Under the pieces are notes generated by a model, which was not told where the DNA came from, did not search any database, and worked only from the letters and a program-made list of their open reading frames with translations. From assembly GCA_023399375.1 (NCBI GenBank), contig JAEWPX010000101.1, forward strand, positions 1 through 32,274: a stretch of 32,274 bases of DNA, read 5' to 3'. A program made the translations under genes and the position numbers. This document shows, in pieces, positions 8,155 through 15,392 of this stretch. Within the stretch, counting starts at the first letter, position 1. Each line of letters starts with the position of its first letter. This stretch comes from Pseudomonadota bacterium. Its GTDB lineage: Bacteria; Desulfobacterota; Desulfovibrionia; Desulfovibrionales; Desulfovibrionaceae.

Positions 8155-8358
8155 ATGCACTTCGATTGGAAAATCTTCCTCACGGCTCTGGGCCTGGCGT
8201 TCATTCTCGAAGGATTGCCGTATTTCCTGGCGGCGGAAAAAATGCCCGAGGTGCTGCGCGCCCTGTCCGAGCGCAAGCCGCGCGAACTGCGCGTGCTCGG
8301 CATGACCGCCATGCTCGCCGGGCTGTTGCTCATCTTCGTGCTGCGCGCGAACGGATGA
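8155..8358 (+). CDS. DUF2065 (YjeT-like) small membrane protein
   Basis: This 67-residue protein has two hydrophobic helices (about residues 7-24 and 47-63) separated by a charged loop. It matches the DUF2065 pattern closely: ALGLAFILEGLPYFL, then a loop and RVLGMTAMLAGLLLIFVLR. Family members are inner-membrane proteins of unknown function, often next to hfl genes in other bacteria; no such neighbour is here. The start at 8155 gives the family's usual length. An in-frame ATG at 8125 has a better AAGG ribosome-site match and would add ten residues, so the start is not settled. It is divergent from the nucleotide-sugar dehydrogenase and convergent with menG. Confidence 0.8.
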   Translation: MHFDWKIFLTALGLAFILEGLPYFLAAEKMPEVLRALSERKPRELRVLGMTAMLAGLLLIFVLRANG

Positions 8359-8371
8359 TTGTACGGGGAAG

Positions 8372-8427
8372 ACGCCTCCGGCGGCCAGGAGGGGCCGGGG
8401 GCCCCTCCTGGACCACCCCGAAAGGGG
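8372..8427. repeat. REP-like palindromic element between convergent genes
   Basis: A perfect 12-bp stem with a GGG loop (8385-8396 with 8400-8411) is preceded by ACGCCTCCGG and followed by a second small hairpin, CCCC-GAAA-GGGG (8416-8427), with a GNRA-type tetraloop. It shares its framework with 6621-6692. It sits between the convergent DUF2065 gene and menG and could end transcription from both sides, though neither side has a T-run. Confidence 0.7.
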
Positions 8428-8504
8428 AATGTTGGCATTTCCGGGGGGTTGTGATGATGCGCGGCAACGCGCGTCAGCGAAAAGGCTTTTCGTAAGGGAA
8501 AGAA

Positions 8505-9224
8505 TTACAGGGTCTTGACCCCGGCGTGCAGGAACACGATGCCGCCGGTCATGGCCCGGTAGCTCACTTCGTGAAATCCCGCCCGGCGCATTTCCTCGGC
8601 CAGCGTCCCTTCGTCCGGAAACTCCCGGATCGTTTCCGCCAGATAGCGGTACGCCTCGTCGTCGCCCGAAACCAGCTTGCCGATTTTGGGCAAGACGTTG
8701 CGCAGGTAGAAATTGTAGGCCCCGCCCCACAGCCGCCGTTTGCCCGTGCCGAATTCGAGCACGACCAGGCGGCCGCCGGGCCGGATGACCCGGGCCAGTT
8801 CGGCGAAGGCGTCCGACCGGGGGCGGATGTTGCGGATGCCGAAGGCGATGGTCGCGCCGGCGACCGACGCGTCGGGCAGCGGCAGGCGCAGGCCGTCGCC
8901 GAGCACCGGGCGGATGGCCGCGCCGGGGCTGCCTCCGATCTTGGCCTTGCCCGCAAGCAGCATGGGCAGACAGGGGTCCACGGCCACGACCGTGCGCCGG
9001 CCCAGGCGCGCAAGCAGAAGCGACACGTCGAGGGTGCCGGCCGCGAGGTCGAGCACCGGCCCGACCGGGAGCCCCGGGGCCAGAAGCGCCCGGACCATGG
9101 CCCGCCGCCAGGCGATGTCGAGTCCTGCCGAAAGCACGTGGTTGAGCAGGTCGTAGGAACCGGCCACGCGGCCGAACATGCCGGCCACCCGGCGCGCGTC
9201 GCCGGGAACGGGCAGGTCAGCCAT
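8505..9224 (-). CDS. menG: Menaquinone biosynthesis C-methyltransferase (UbiE/MenG family)
   Basis: This 239-residue SAM-dependent enzyme should methylate demethylmenaquinone, the last step of menaquinone synthesis. The SAM site is VLDLAAGTLDVSLLLAR; further signatures are FGIRNIRPRSDAFAELARVIRPGGRLVVLEF and the C-terminal FHEVSYRAMTGGIVFLHAG, all typical of UbiE/MenG. The usual 'GTGD' in motif I reads GTLD here. The N-terminus RRVAGMFGRVAGSYDLLNHVLSAGLD is standard. The frame is open upstream, but the ATG at 9224 begins the family domain and overlaps the preceding 64-codon gene by eight bases (ATGGCTGA), so the two are translationally coupled. Given mqnB and mqnD nearby, the substrate is expected to be the futalosine-pathway product rather than a ubiquinone precursor. 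Confidence 0.93.
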   Translation of the reverse strand: MADLPVPGDARRVAGMFGRVAGSYDLLNHVLSAGLDIAWRRAMVRALLAPGLPVGPVLDLAAGTLDVSLLLARLGRRTVVAVDPCLPMLLAGKAKIGGSPGAAIRPVLGDGLRLPLPDASVAGATIAFGIRNIRPRSDAFAELARVIRPGGRLVVLEFGTGKRRLWGGAYNFYLRNVLPKIGKLVSGDDEAYRYLAETIREFPDEGTLAEEMRRAGFHEVSYRAMTGGIVFLHAGVKTL

Positions 9225-9411
9225 CGTCGCGTCCGTCCTTGCCGGCGTCCTCGCCGGCGGCGGCTTCGCCGCGGCGGAGCACGCGCAGCACTTCCTCGTA
9301 GATGGGGCCGAAATGCTCGCTGAAGTTCCCGGGCGAGATGCGCCCGGTTTCCACGAATTTGACCACGATTTCCTTGGTGACCTGCAAGGCCAGGTTTTCC
9401 CGTTTGTCCAT
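9217..9411 (-). CDS. Small conserved-looking cytoplasmic protein, leader gene of menG
   Basis: This 64-residue protein starts MDKRENLALQVTKEIVVKFV and continues into a predicted helical segment ending IYEEVLRVLRRG, then a charged tail of Gly, Asp and Lys. The start at 9411 was chosen over an upstream in-frame ATG because GGAGGA lies nine bases before it and the compact domain begins there. I do not recognise a named family with certainty; the VTKEIVVKFVETGRISPGNF pattern recalls short uncharacterised proteins of Deltaproteobacteria (memory, not searched). It overlaps menG by eight bases, so it may affect MenG expression or activity. No cysteine pair or membrane helix is present. Confidence 0.75.
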   Translation of the reverse strand: MDKRENLALQVTKEIVVKFVETGRISPGNFSEHFGPIYEEVLRVLRRGEAAAGEDAGKDGRDDG

Positions 9412-9426
9412 AAGGCTGCATCCTCC

Positions 9427-9490
9427 GAAAGAAAAACCCGCCCGGGTGGGGAAATGGCCTTGGACCGTCCAAGGGCAAGGGCCGGGCGGG
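9427..9490 (-). terminator. Leader terminator/attenuator candidate upstream of the menG unit
   Basis: Two nested perfect inverted repeats are present: outer 9-bp CCCGCCCGG (9437-9445) with CCGGGCGGG (9482-9490), and inner CCTTGGA / TCCAAGG (9458-9464 with 9468-9474). On the reverse strand the outer stem is followed by TTTTTCTTTC and then immediately by the GGAGGA ribosome site of the 64-codon gene. No gene lies upstream on that strand for it to terminate, so it should act within the leader of the menG transcript. Confidence 0.6.
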
Positions 9491-9504
9491 AAAAGGGAAA
9501 AACC

Positions 9505-9526
9505 AGGGGAGGCACTCCCCTTTTTT
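9505..9526 (+). terminator. Forward-strand intrinsic terminator
   Basis: A 7-bp stem AGGGGAG / CTCCCCT (9505-9511 with 9515-9521) has a three-base loop and a run of six Ts through 9526. No forward gene precedes it; it would block antisense transcription coming from menG before the promoter of the bd-like operon. Confidence 0.6.
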
Positions 9527-9612
9527 GCGCAGGCCCTAGCATGGCCGGGCACGGACGTCGAGGGGCCCGCCGCGCGGGCCCGCGCCCGGGAGCATCATGT
9601 TCTTAAAAATAT

Positions 9613-9641
9613 TGTTTATGACATACCGTTCATGTAAACTC
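9613..9641 (+). promoter_or_regulatory. Promoter of the bd-like cytochrome operon
   Basis: TTGTTT (9613-9618), a 17-base spacer and TAAACT (9636-9641) lie in a distinctly AT-rich patch about 85 bases before the start codon. The spacer and -10 contain an imperfect dyad (GTTTA..CAT / ATG..TAAAC) that could bind a regulator. It does not match the FNR, Rex or HcpR consensus well enough to name one. Confidence 0.45.
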
Positions 9642-9725
9642 CGCGCAAACTGCCGTCCCTGCCGCGGCGGCCGGCCGACCATGGCCGGCTTTCCGGCTGT
9701 CGCGCGCGCAAGGAGTCCGACCGCC

Positions 9726-10778
9726 ATGCATCCGACCCTTTCCCCGGCCCCGGGAATGGCGCTGCCATCTCCCTGGGGGATTTTCGAAATCCTGCTGCTC
9801 GTGACCCTGGCCGCCCACCTGCTGGCCGTCAACGTGGCCTTCGGGGGGACGCTGCTCGCCCTTTTGAGTCCCGGCGCGAACCGGGACGCGGCCACGGCGC
9901 TTGGCCGCAAGCTGCCGACCACGGTGGCCGTCGCCGTCAACCTGGCCATCCCGCCGCTGCTTTTCGCCTCGGTGCTCTACGGCCAGTACCTGTACAGCGC
10001 CGCGGTGCTTTCCGCCGTGACGTGGCTGTCGCTTTTCATGGCGGTCATGCTCGCCTACGCGTTGCTTTATTACGCCCAGCCCCGCCTGGCGCTTGCGGCC
10101 TCGCGCCCCGCGCTCCTCGTCGCCGCCTGCCTGCTGCTCGCGGCGAGCCTCGTCCTCGTCAACGTCTCCACGCTCTCCATCCGCCCCGCGGCCTGGATGG
10201 CCTACTTCGACAATCCCGGCGGCACGATCCTCAATTTTTCCGACGCCACGTTTTGGCCTCGCTGGCTGCACTTCGTGACCGCCTCCCTGGCTGTGGCCGG
10301 CCTGTTCCTGGCCGTTGTCGGCGGCAGGGCGGCCGCCGTCGGGGACGTCGCCGCGGCCGCGCGCAAGCGCCTGGGGCTTGCCTGGTTCACCCGGGCGACC
10401 ATGGCGCAGTTCGCCGTGGGCCTGTGGTTTCTCTTTTCCCTGCCGCATGAAATCCGCTTCGCCTTCCTCGGCGGCGACGGGTTGGCCACGGGCATGTTGC
10501 TCGCGGGCGTTTGCCTGGCCGGCGCGGCGCTGATTCAGGGAGCCAAGGGCCGTACGGGCGCGGCGGCCCTATTCACCGTGGGGGCGATCCTGGCCATGGT
10601 CGTGGTGCGCGAATTTGTCCGCATGCTCGCGCTCGCCCCGGAATATTCCCCGGCCAAGCTGCCGGTCGCGGCGCAGTATGGCCCGTTTTTCATGTTTCTG
10701 ACCGCCTGCGTCGGCGTCGCGGCGGTCGTCGTCTGGGCCGTCGGCTGCTACCGCCGCCAGGCGGGGAAGGGGGCGTAG
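9726..10778 (+). CDS. Polytopic membrane subunit related to the CydA/CydB fold
   Basis: This 350-residue protein has about eight or nine hydrophobic helices. Its first helices align with those of the next protein: AAHLLAVNVAFGG here and VLHVFVAHFAVGG there, placing His31 where CydA has its high-spin heme b ligand (His19 of E. coli). A second histidine, His182 in FWPRWLHFVTASL, falls where CydA carries the heme b558 ligand (FVHTVASGY). The acidic pair of CydA's proton channel has no counterpart (LSAVTWLSLFMAVMLAYALL). The start at 9726 has AGGAG ten bases upstream. It ends three bases before the octaheme gene, so the two should form one complex. I infer a heme-bearing partner subunit; it could also be a CydB-like subunit without heme. 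Confidence 0.75.
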   Translation: MHPTLSPAPGMALPSPWGIFEILLLVTLAAHLLAVNVAFGGTLLALLSPGANRDAATALGRKLPTTVAVAVNLAIPPLLFASVLYGQYLYSAAVLSAVTWLSLFMAVMLAYALLYYAQPRLALAASRPALLVAACLLLAASLVLVNVSTLSIRPAAWMAYFDNPGGTILNFSDATFWPRWLHFVTASLAVAGLFLAVVGGRAAAVGDVAAAARKRLGLAWFTRATMAQFAVGLWFLFSLPHEIRFAFLGGDGLATGMLLAGVCLAGAALIQGAKGRTGAAALFTVGAILAMVVVREFVRMLALAPEYSPAKLPVAAQYGPFFMFLTACVGVAAVVVWAVGCYRRQAGKGA

Positions 10779-10781
10779 GCC

Positions 10782-13424
10782 ATGGAATATCCCGTCTGGC
10801 AGCTTTCCGCCTTCGGCGGCGGATTCTGGATCATCGTCATCGCCGTCTTGCACGTGTTCGTGGCCCATTTCGCCGTGGGCGGCGGCCTGTTCCTGGTCAT
10901 GACCGAATACCGTGCGCGCAAGCTGGGCTCGCAGCCCATGCTCGACTATTTGCACCGCCACACGCGGTTTTTCCTGCTTCTCACTATGGTCTTCGGCGGC
11001 CTGTCCGGGGTGGGCATTTGGCTCACCATCTCGGTCCTCGCCCCCCAGGCCACGCTGCTGCTCGTGCGCACCTTCGCCTGGGGCTGGGCCACGGAATGGG
11101 CCTTTTTCGCCGGTGAAATCGCGGTGCTGCTCGTCTACTACTACGGCTTCGACCGCCTGGACCCGAAAACCCACATGCGCGTGGGGTTTTTCTATTTCCT
11201 GTTCGCTTTTCTGTCGCTTTTCACGGTCAACGGCATCATCGACTTCATGCTCACGCCCGGGCAGTGGCCGATGACGCTCGATTTCTGGGACGGCTTCTTC
11301 AATCCCACCTTCTGGCCGGCGCTGGTGCTGCGCCTGGCGCTCGGGCTGCTGCTCGCGGGACTGTTCGGTTTCGCCACGGCGCTCGGCATCCCGGACGTGG
11401 AAACGCGCGAGAACGTGCTGCGCGCCTCGCTGCGCTGGGTGGCGGCCAGCACCCCGGTGCTGCTCATGACGGGCTGGTGGTACGTGGGCGTGCTGCCGCC
11501 GGTGGTGCGGGATTTCGTGCTGCGCCGCTCGAGCGAGATCGCCGCCTCCCGCATGGCCTATCCCTTGCTGCTCGTGGGCGTGGCCGTCGGTTCCCTGGCC
11601 CTGGTCTCGCAACTTCCCCTGAAGGTGCGCCGTACGCTCGCCGTGCTGCTGCTTCTGCTCGGGCTCGGCGTCGTCGGCGTCTTCGAGACCGTGCGCGAGG
11701 CCGCGCGCAAGCCCTGGCTGGTCTACGGCCAGATTTGGTCCACGGACATCCGCCCGTCCCAGGCCGCGCCCTACGACGCGCCGTTTTTGCCGCGGGCGAA
11801 ATTCGCCAAGGTCAAGCAGATCACGCCGCAAAACGGCAAACAGGCCGGGCGCGAACTCTACGCCATGCAGTGCCTGAGTTGTCACAGCGTGGGCGGTCCG
11901 TTCAAGGACATCCGCGCCTACACCGCCCATGTCGGGGCGGCGGGCATCGAGGCCTTTCTCACCGGCCAGGGCAAGCTCTTCACCCAGATGCCGCCCTTCC
12001 TCGGCAGCCCCGAGGAACGCGCCGCCCTGGCCGCGTACCTCGCCGAGGACATTAACGGCCGCAAGCCCGCTCCAGCCAGACCCGCGAACGTGGCCCCGGC
12101 CGAGGTCGCGTTGCCGCCCTTCGAGGCCGAAACCGCGCCGTATCTGCTGCTTGGCTTCAACAGCCTGGGCGTGGTGGCCATGGCCGGCTGCGACGGCTCG
12201 TTCTCCCTGGCCGTGCCCGGCAACACCATAAATGCCGTGCTGGTCAAGCGCGACGTCATGCCCGAGGTGGTCACGAAAGACGTGACCATCGCCTACGAGG
12301 CTCCGGAAGGCTTCAAGCATCCCTCCACGCGCCTGGATTTCTGGAAGCACGCCGTGACGCTCTCGGGGCGCACGCTCGAACCCGACGTCTCGCCCACTGG
12401 GCTCAAGCCCGACGGCGTCATGACCGCCGGCGACAAGCTCTTCAGCGCCGCGGGCATTCCCGTTTCGCCCTACCCGGACACGGGCGGGGTCAATCCCTAT
12501 CCCGCCTTTACGCTCACGGCCAAGGACGCCAAGACCGGCGAGACGCTCGCCGTGACCAAGGCCGTGGCCCCGGTTTCCACGGAAATGCGCTGCTTCACCT
12601 GCCACGGCGGGAGTTTCGCCGTGGACGGCGAAACAGGCGTTTCCGGCGCGACGGCCGGGTCCATCCTGGCTCTGCACGACAAGCGTAACGGCACGGACCT
12701 CGCCGCCAGGGCCGCCGCCGGCGGGCCGGTGGCCTGCCAGGGCTGCCACCCGAGCGAAAACCCCAACGCCGGCCTTGCGCCCAAGGACGACAAGGGCATG
12801 CTCTCGCTTTCCGCCGCCATCCACGGCTTCCACGCCTCCTACCTGTCCGGGGAAAACCCGAAAGCCTGCGGCAATTGCCACCCCACGGCCCCGGACGGCG
12901 TGACCCAGGCCCAGCGCGACAACCACAGCGCCGCCGGCATCGGCTGCGTGCGCTGCCACGGCTACATGGAAGACCACGCCCTGTCGCTTCTGGTTCACGA
13001 AAAGGCCGCAGGCAAGAAGGCCGCCGTCTGGCTCATGGCTCCGCTTGCGCCGCGAAGCGTAGCCACGGTCGCGGACGTCCAGCCCCGCGCCGCCTGGACC
13101 CAGGAGCCCGATTGCCTGACCTGCCACAAGGACTTCATCCTCCCGGGCAAGCACGCCACGGCGTTCAACACCTGGACCAAGGACGCGGCCGGGCTTTTCC
13201 GCAACCGCAAGGAAGACACGGGCAACATCCCTTGCGCGGCCTGCCACGGCAGCCCCCACGCCACGTTCGTGGCCGCCAACGGTTACGGACTGGACATCAA
13301 CAACATCCCGGCCATGCAGTACATGGGCTTCCCGGGCGTCATCGGCGCGTCCAAGCGCTGCGACGTCTGCCACACCGTGGAAATGCAGGGCGGCGAGGTG
13401 CACCACCCGAACATGGAACGGTAG
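10782..13424 (+). CDS. CydA-like bd-type membrane domain fused to an octaheme cytochrome c
   Basis: This 880-residue protein has two parts. Residues 1-345 are a CydA-like helix bundle: His24 (VLHVFVAHFAVGGG) at the position of E. coli His19, Glu105 and Glu112 (TEWAFFAGE) at Glu99/Glu107, YYGFDRL matching FFGWDRL, and EAARKPWLVYG (Pro311-Trp312) matching the EAGRQPWVVYG motif. The heme b558 histidine appears replaced (NPTFWPALVLRLALG), and the long quinol-binding Q-loop is not evident. Residues 350-880 carry eight CxxCH motifs: Cys364 in a class I cytochrome c domain with QMPPF, then Cys604, 652, 696, 722, 778, 818 and 860. It is the second gene of an operon with a paralogous membrane subunit and is followed by a terminator. 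It resembles c-heme-bearing branches of the bd superfamily; the physiological acceptor is unknown. Confidence 0.85.
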   Translation: MEYPVWQLSAFGGGFWIIVIAVLHVFVAHFAVGGGLFLVMTEYRARKLGSQPMLDYLHRHTRFFLLLTMVFGGLSGVGIWLTISVLAPQATLLLVRTFAWGWATEWAFFAGEIAVLLVYYYGFDRLDPKTHMRVGFFYFLFAFLSLFTVNGIIDFMLTPGQWPMTLDFWDGFFNPTFWPALVLRLALGLLLAGLFGFATALGIPDVETRENVLRASLRWVAASTPVLLMTGWWYVGVLPPVVRDFVLRRSSEIAASRMAYPLLLVGVAVGSLALVSQLPLKVRRTLAVLLLLLGLGVVGVFETVREAARKPWLVYGQIWSTDIRPSQAAPYDAPFLPRAKFAKVKQITPQNGKQAGRELYAMQCLSCHSVGGPFKDIRAYTAHVGAAGIEAFLTGQGKLFTQMPPFLGSPEERAALAAYLAEDINGRKPAPARPANVAPAEVALPPFEAETAPYLLLGFNSLGVVAMAGCDGSFSLAVPGNTINAVLVKRDVMPEVVTKDVTIAYEAPEGFKHPSTRLDFWKHAVTLSGRTLEPDVSPTGLKPDGVMTAGDKLFSAAGIPVSPYPDTGGVNPYPAFTLTAKDAKTGETLAVTKAVAPVSTEMRCFTCHGGSFAVDGETGVSGATAGSILALHDKRNGTDLAARAAAGGPVACQGCHPSENPNAGLAPKDDKGMLSLSAAIHGFHASYLSGENPKACGNCHPTAPDGVTQAQRDNHSAAGIGCVRCHGYMEDHALSLLVHEKAAGKKAAVWLMAPLAPRSVATVADVQPRAAWTQEPDCLTCHKDFILPGKHATAFNTWTKDAAGLFRNRKEDTGNIPCAACHGSPHATFVAANGYGLDINNIPAMQYMGFPGVIGASKRCDVCHTVEMQGGEVHHPNMER

Positions 13425-13460
13425 TAGCGTCGCGCCATTGCCTTACGGTCCGCTCGAAAA

Positions 13461-13493
13461 GGCCGCTTCCGCGTTGGCGGGGGCGGCCTTTTT
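13461..13493 (+). terminator. Intrinsic terminator of the bd-like operon
   Basis: A GC-rich stem (13461-13472 with 13477-13488, mostly paired, GTTG loop) is followed by five Ts. It lies 36 bases after the octaheme cytochrome stop codon. Confidence 0.85.
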
Positions 13494-13551
13494 CACGATC
13501 TCTTGCGTCCCTCCGGGCGGTTGACGCGCTGCGGGAAAGGCGGCACGGGGA

Positions 13552-15366
13552 ATGGGTATGAAACCTTTTCGCGCCCAAGCGCCGGAGGCATCCTCCGCAG
13601 CGTGCATGGAGGCGGCGGACGCGGCCTTGCGCGACGGCCGGTTCGCCGCTGCCGAGGCGGCGTATCGCGAAGTGCTGGCGACCGCGCCGCAAAGCGTTGC
13701 GGCCTGCCTGGGCCTGGGGGAGGCGCTGCGCGGCCTGGGCCGCCTGCAGGAGGCCGGGGCGGCCTATGCCTGCGCCGCGAGCCTGGACCCCGATTGCGCG
13801 CCGGCCCTGCGTGGCCTCGGGCTGACCGCGTCCGCGCAGGGCCGCCACGACGAGGCCGTGGTTCTGCTCGGGCGCGCCGTGCGCCTGCGCCCCGAAGACG
13901 CCCAGGCCCATTTTCTCCTTGCCGAGGCGCTGCGCGCGCTGGGGCGGCCCAGGGAGGCCGCGTTCTGTTACGGGCAGACGCTGCGCCTTGCGCCGGACCA
14001 TGCCGCGGCCATGCTCCACTACGGCCTGGCGCTCGTCGCGGACGGGTGCGCCCGGGAGGCCGTGGTCTGGTACGAACGGGCCTTGCAGGACAATCCCGGC
14101 GACGTGCTGCTGCGAAACGACCTGGGCCACGCCCTGCGGCAGACGGGCCGCTCGGATGCGGCGCGGGAGCAGTTCGCCCTGGCGCTTGCGCAGCGGCCGG
14201 ATTTCGTCCCGGCCCGGGTCAATTACGCCGTGGCCTGCCGGGATCTGGGCGACAACGCCGCGGCCGAGGCGGCCTGCGACGAGGCCCTGGCGCAGGCTCC
14301 CGACTATCCTCCGGCGCTTTTCACCCTTGGCGCGCTGCGCCAGGATCTGCGGCGGCACGAGGAGGCCCTCGCGCTTTTCGACCGCGTGCTGGCGCATGCG
14401 CCGGACAACGTGCCCGCGCGCTGGAACAAGGCCCTGTCCCTGCTCGCCCTGGGGCGGCTGGCCGAGGGCTTCGCCCTCTACGAAACAGGGCTCGGGCACA
14501 AGGACCTGCGCGGCGTGCCGCCCGATCCGTCCCGGCGGCTCACGGGCAGGCCCCGCGCCGGGGAACGGCTGCTGCTTTGGGCCGAACAGGGCTTTGGCGA
14601 CGCCATCCAGTGCATCCGCTACGCCGCGCTGTGCAAGGCCTGCGGCGCGCAAACCGTCGTCTCCTGCCCGCCGGCCCTGCATCGCCTCTTTTTGCACTGT
14701 CCCGGCGTGGACGCCGTGTGCGAAGACCCGGCCGCGGCGCGGTACGACCGCTCGGTCCCGCTCATGAGCCTGCCGCACTGCTTCGGCACGACGCTTGGCG
14801 ACGTTCCGGCCGCGGTCCCCTATCTGTTCGTGAGCGAGGAGGCCCGCGCCGCCTGGGCGTCGCGCCTGCCGCGCGACGGCCGGCCGCGCGTGGGCTTTGT
14901 CTGGGCGGGAAGCCCGCGTGGCGACATGCCCGAGACGCGGCTCGCGGACCGGCGCAGGAGCCTGCCGCTTGCGCGCCTGCTGCCGCTTTTTTCGCGCGAC
15001 GACATCGCCTGCGTCAGCCTGCAAATGGGCGAGGCGGCCGGCCAGATCCGGGAGCTCGGACTGGAAGGTAGGCTCGCCGACCCCATGGGCGACGTGCGGG
15101 ACTTCATGGACACGGCGGCCATCGTGGCCGGGCTCGATCTCGTCATTTCCGTGGATACGGCCGTCGTGCATCTGGCCGGCGCGCTCGGGCGGCCGGTCTG
15201 GGTGCTGTCGCGTTTCGACGCCTGCTGGCGCTGGCTTTGCAACCGGGAGACGAATCCGTGGTATCCCGGGGCCCGGGTGTTCGGCCAGCCCGCGCCCGGG
15301 GACTGGGACGCGGTCGTGGCGCGGGTCGCGGCGGAACTGACGCGCTTTGCGCGGGAGCGGCAGTGA
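13552..15366 (+). CDS. TPR protein with C-terminal glycosyltransferase-9-like domain
   Basis: This 604-residue protein lacks a signal peptide. Residues about 15-325 form eight or so tetratricopeptide repeats of ~34 residues (recurring patterns such as ALRGLGRLQEAGAAYACAASLDPD). Residues about 340-604 resemble the heptosyltransferase/GT9-like domain often found behind TPRs: LLLWAEQGFGDAIQCIRYA, RVGFVWAGSP, VSLQMGEAAGQIRELG and LDLVISVDTAVVHLAGALG. Such proteins are thought to glycosylate proteins or surface glycans, but few have known substrates. The start at 13552 is chosen because ATGGGTATG follows a GGGGA stretch; 13558 is equally possible. It has its own transcription unit behind the terminator at 13461-13493 and is followed 26 bases later by a small secreted protein. 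Confidence 0.85.
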   Translation: MGMKPFRAQAPEASSAACMEAADAALRDGRFAAAEAAYREVLATAPQSVAACLGLGEALRGLGRLQEAGAAYACAASLDPDCAPALRGLGLTASAQGRHDEAVVLLGRAVRLRPEDAQAHFLLAEALRALGRPREAAFCYGQTLRLAPDHAAAMLHYGLALVADGCAREAVVWYERALQDNPGDVLLRNDLGHALRQTGRSDAAREQFALALAQRPDFVPARVNYAVACRDLGDNAAAEAACDEALAQAPDYPPALFTLGALRQDLRRHEEALALFDRVLAHAPDNVPARWNKALSLLALGRLAEGFALYETGLGHKDLRGVPPDPSRRLTGRPRAGERLLLWAEQGFGDAIQCIRYAALCKACGAQTVVSCPPALHRLFLHCPGVDAVCEDPAAARYDRSVPLMSLPHCFGTTLGDVPAAVPYLFVSEEARAAWASRLPRDGRPRVGFVWAGSPRGDMPETRLADRRRSLPLARLLPLFSRDDIACVSLQMGEAAGQIRELGLEGRLADPMGDVRDFMDTAAIVAGLDLVISVDTAVVHLAGALGRPVWVLSRFDACWRWLCNRETNPWYPGARVFGQPAPGDWDAVVARVAAELTRFARERQ

Positions 15367-15392
15367 GAACCATGCGGCAAAGGAGGGGGGGG

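Larger units (their letters stand above)
9412..9725. other. Gene-free divergent control region
   Basis: This 314-base stretch lies between the divergent menG leader gene and the bd-like operon. It holds a reverse-strand leader terminator (9427-9490), a forward-strand terminator (9505-9526), a GC hairpin (GGGCCCG / CGGGCCC near 9576-9594), an AT-rich forward promoter (9613-9641) and a 7-bp leader hairpin (9670-9676 with 9683-9689). The forward frame is open from 9597, but codons before 9726 look non-coding: no hydrophobic pattern of the family and no ribosome site. Confidence 0.6.

Noticed and set aside
9613..9641. FNR, Rex or HcpR operator in the bd-like promoter
   Set aside because: There is an imperfect dyad, but neither half matches TTGAT/ATCAA, TTGTGAA/TTCACAA or TTGTGA/TCACAA well enough.
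9597..9725. Earlier in-frame start (9597) for the first bd-like subunit
   Set aside because: The extra 43 residues are Arg- and Pro-rich, overlap the predicted promoter and have no ribosome site, while 9726 has AGGAG at good spacing.
10569..13406. Reverse-strand open frame of 945 codons across the octaheme cytochrome gene
   Set aside because: It mirrors the CydA-like/octaheme gene, whose eight CxxCH motifs and membrane domain are unmistakable; the antisense product has only charged low-complexity sequence.
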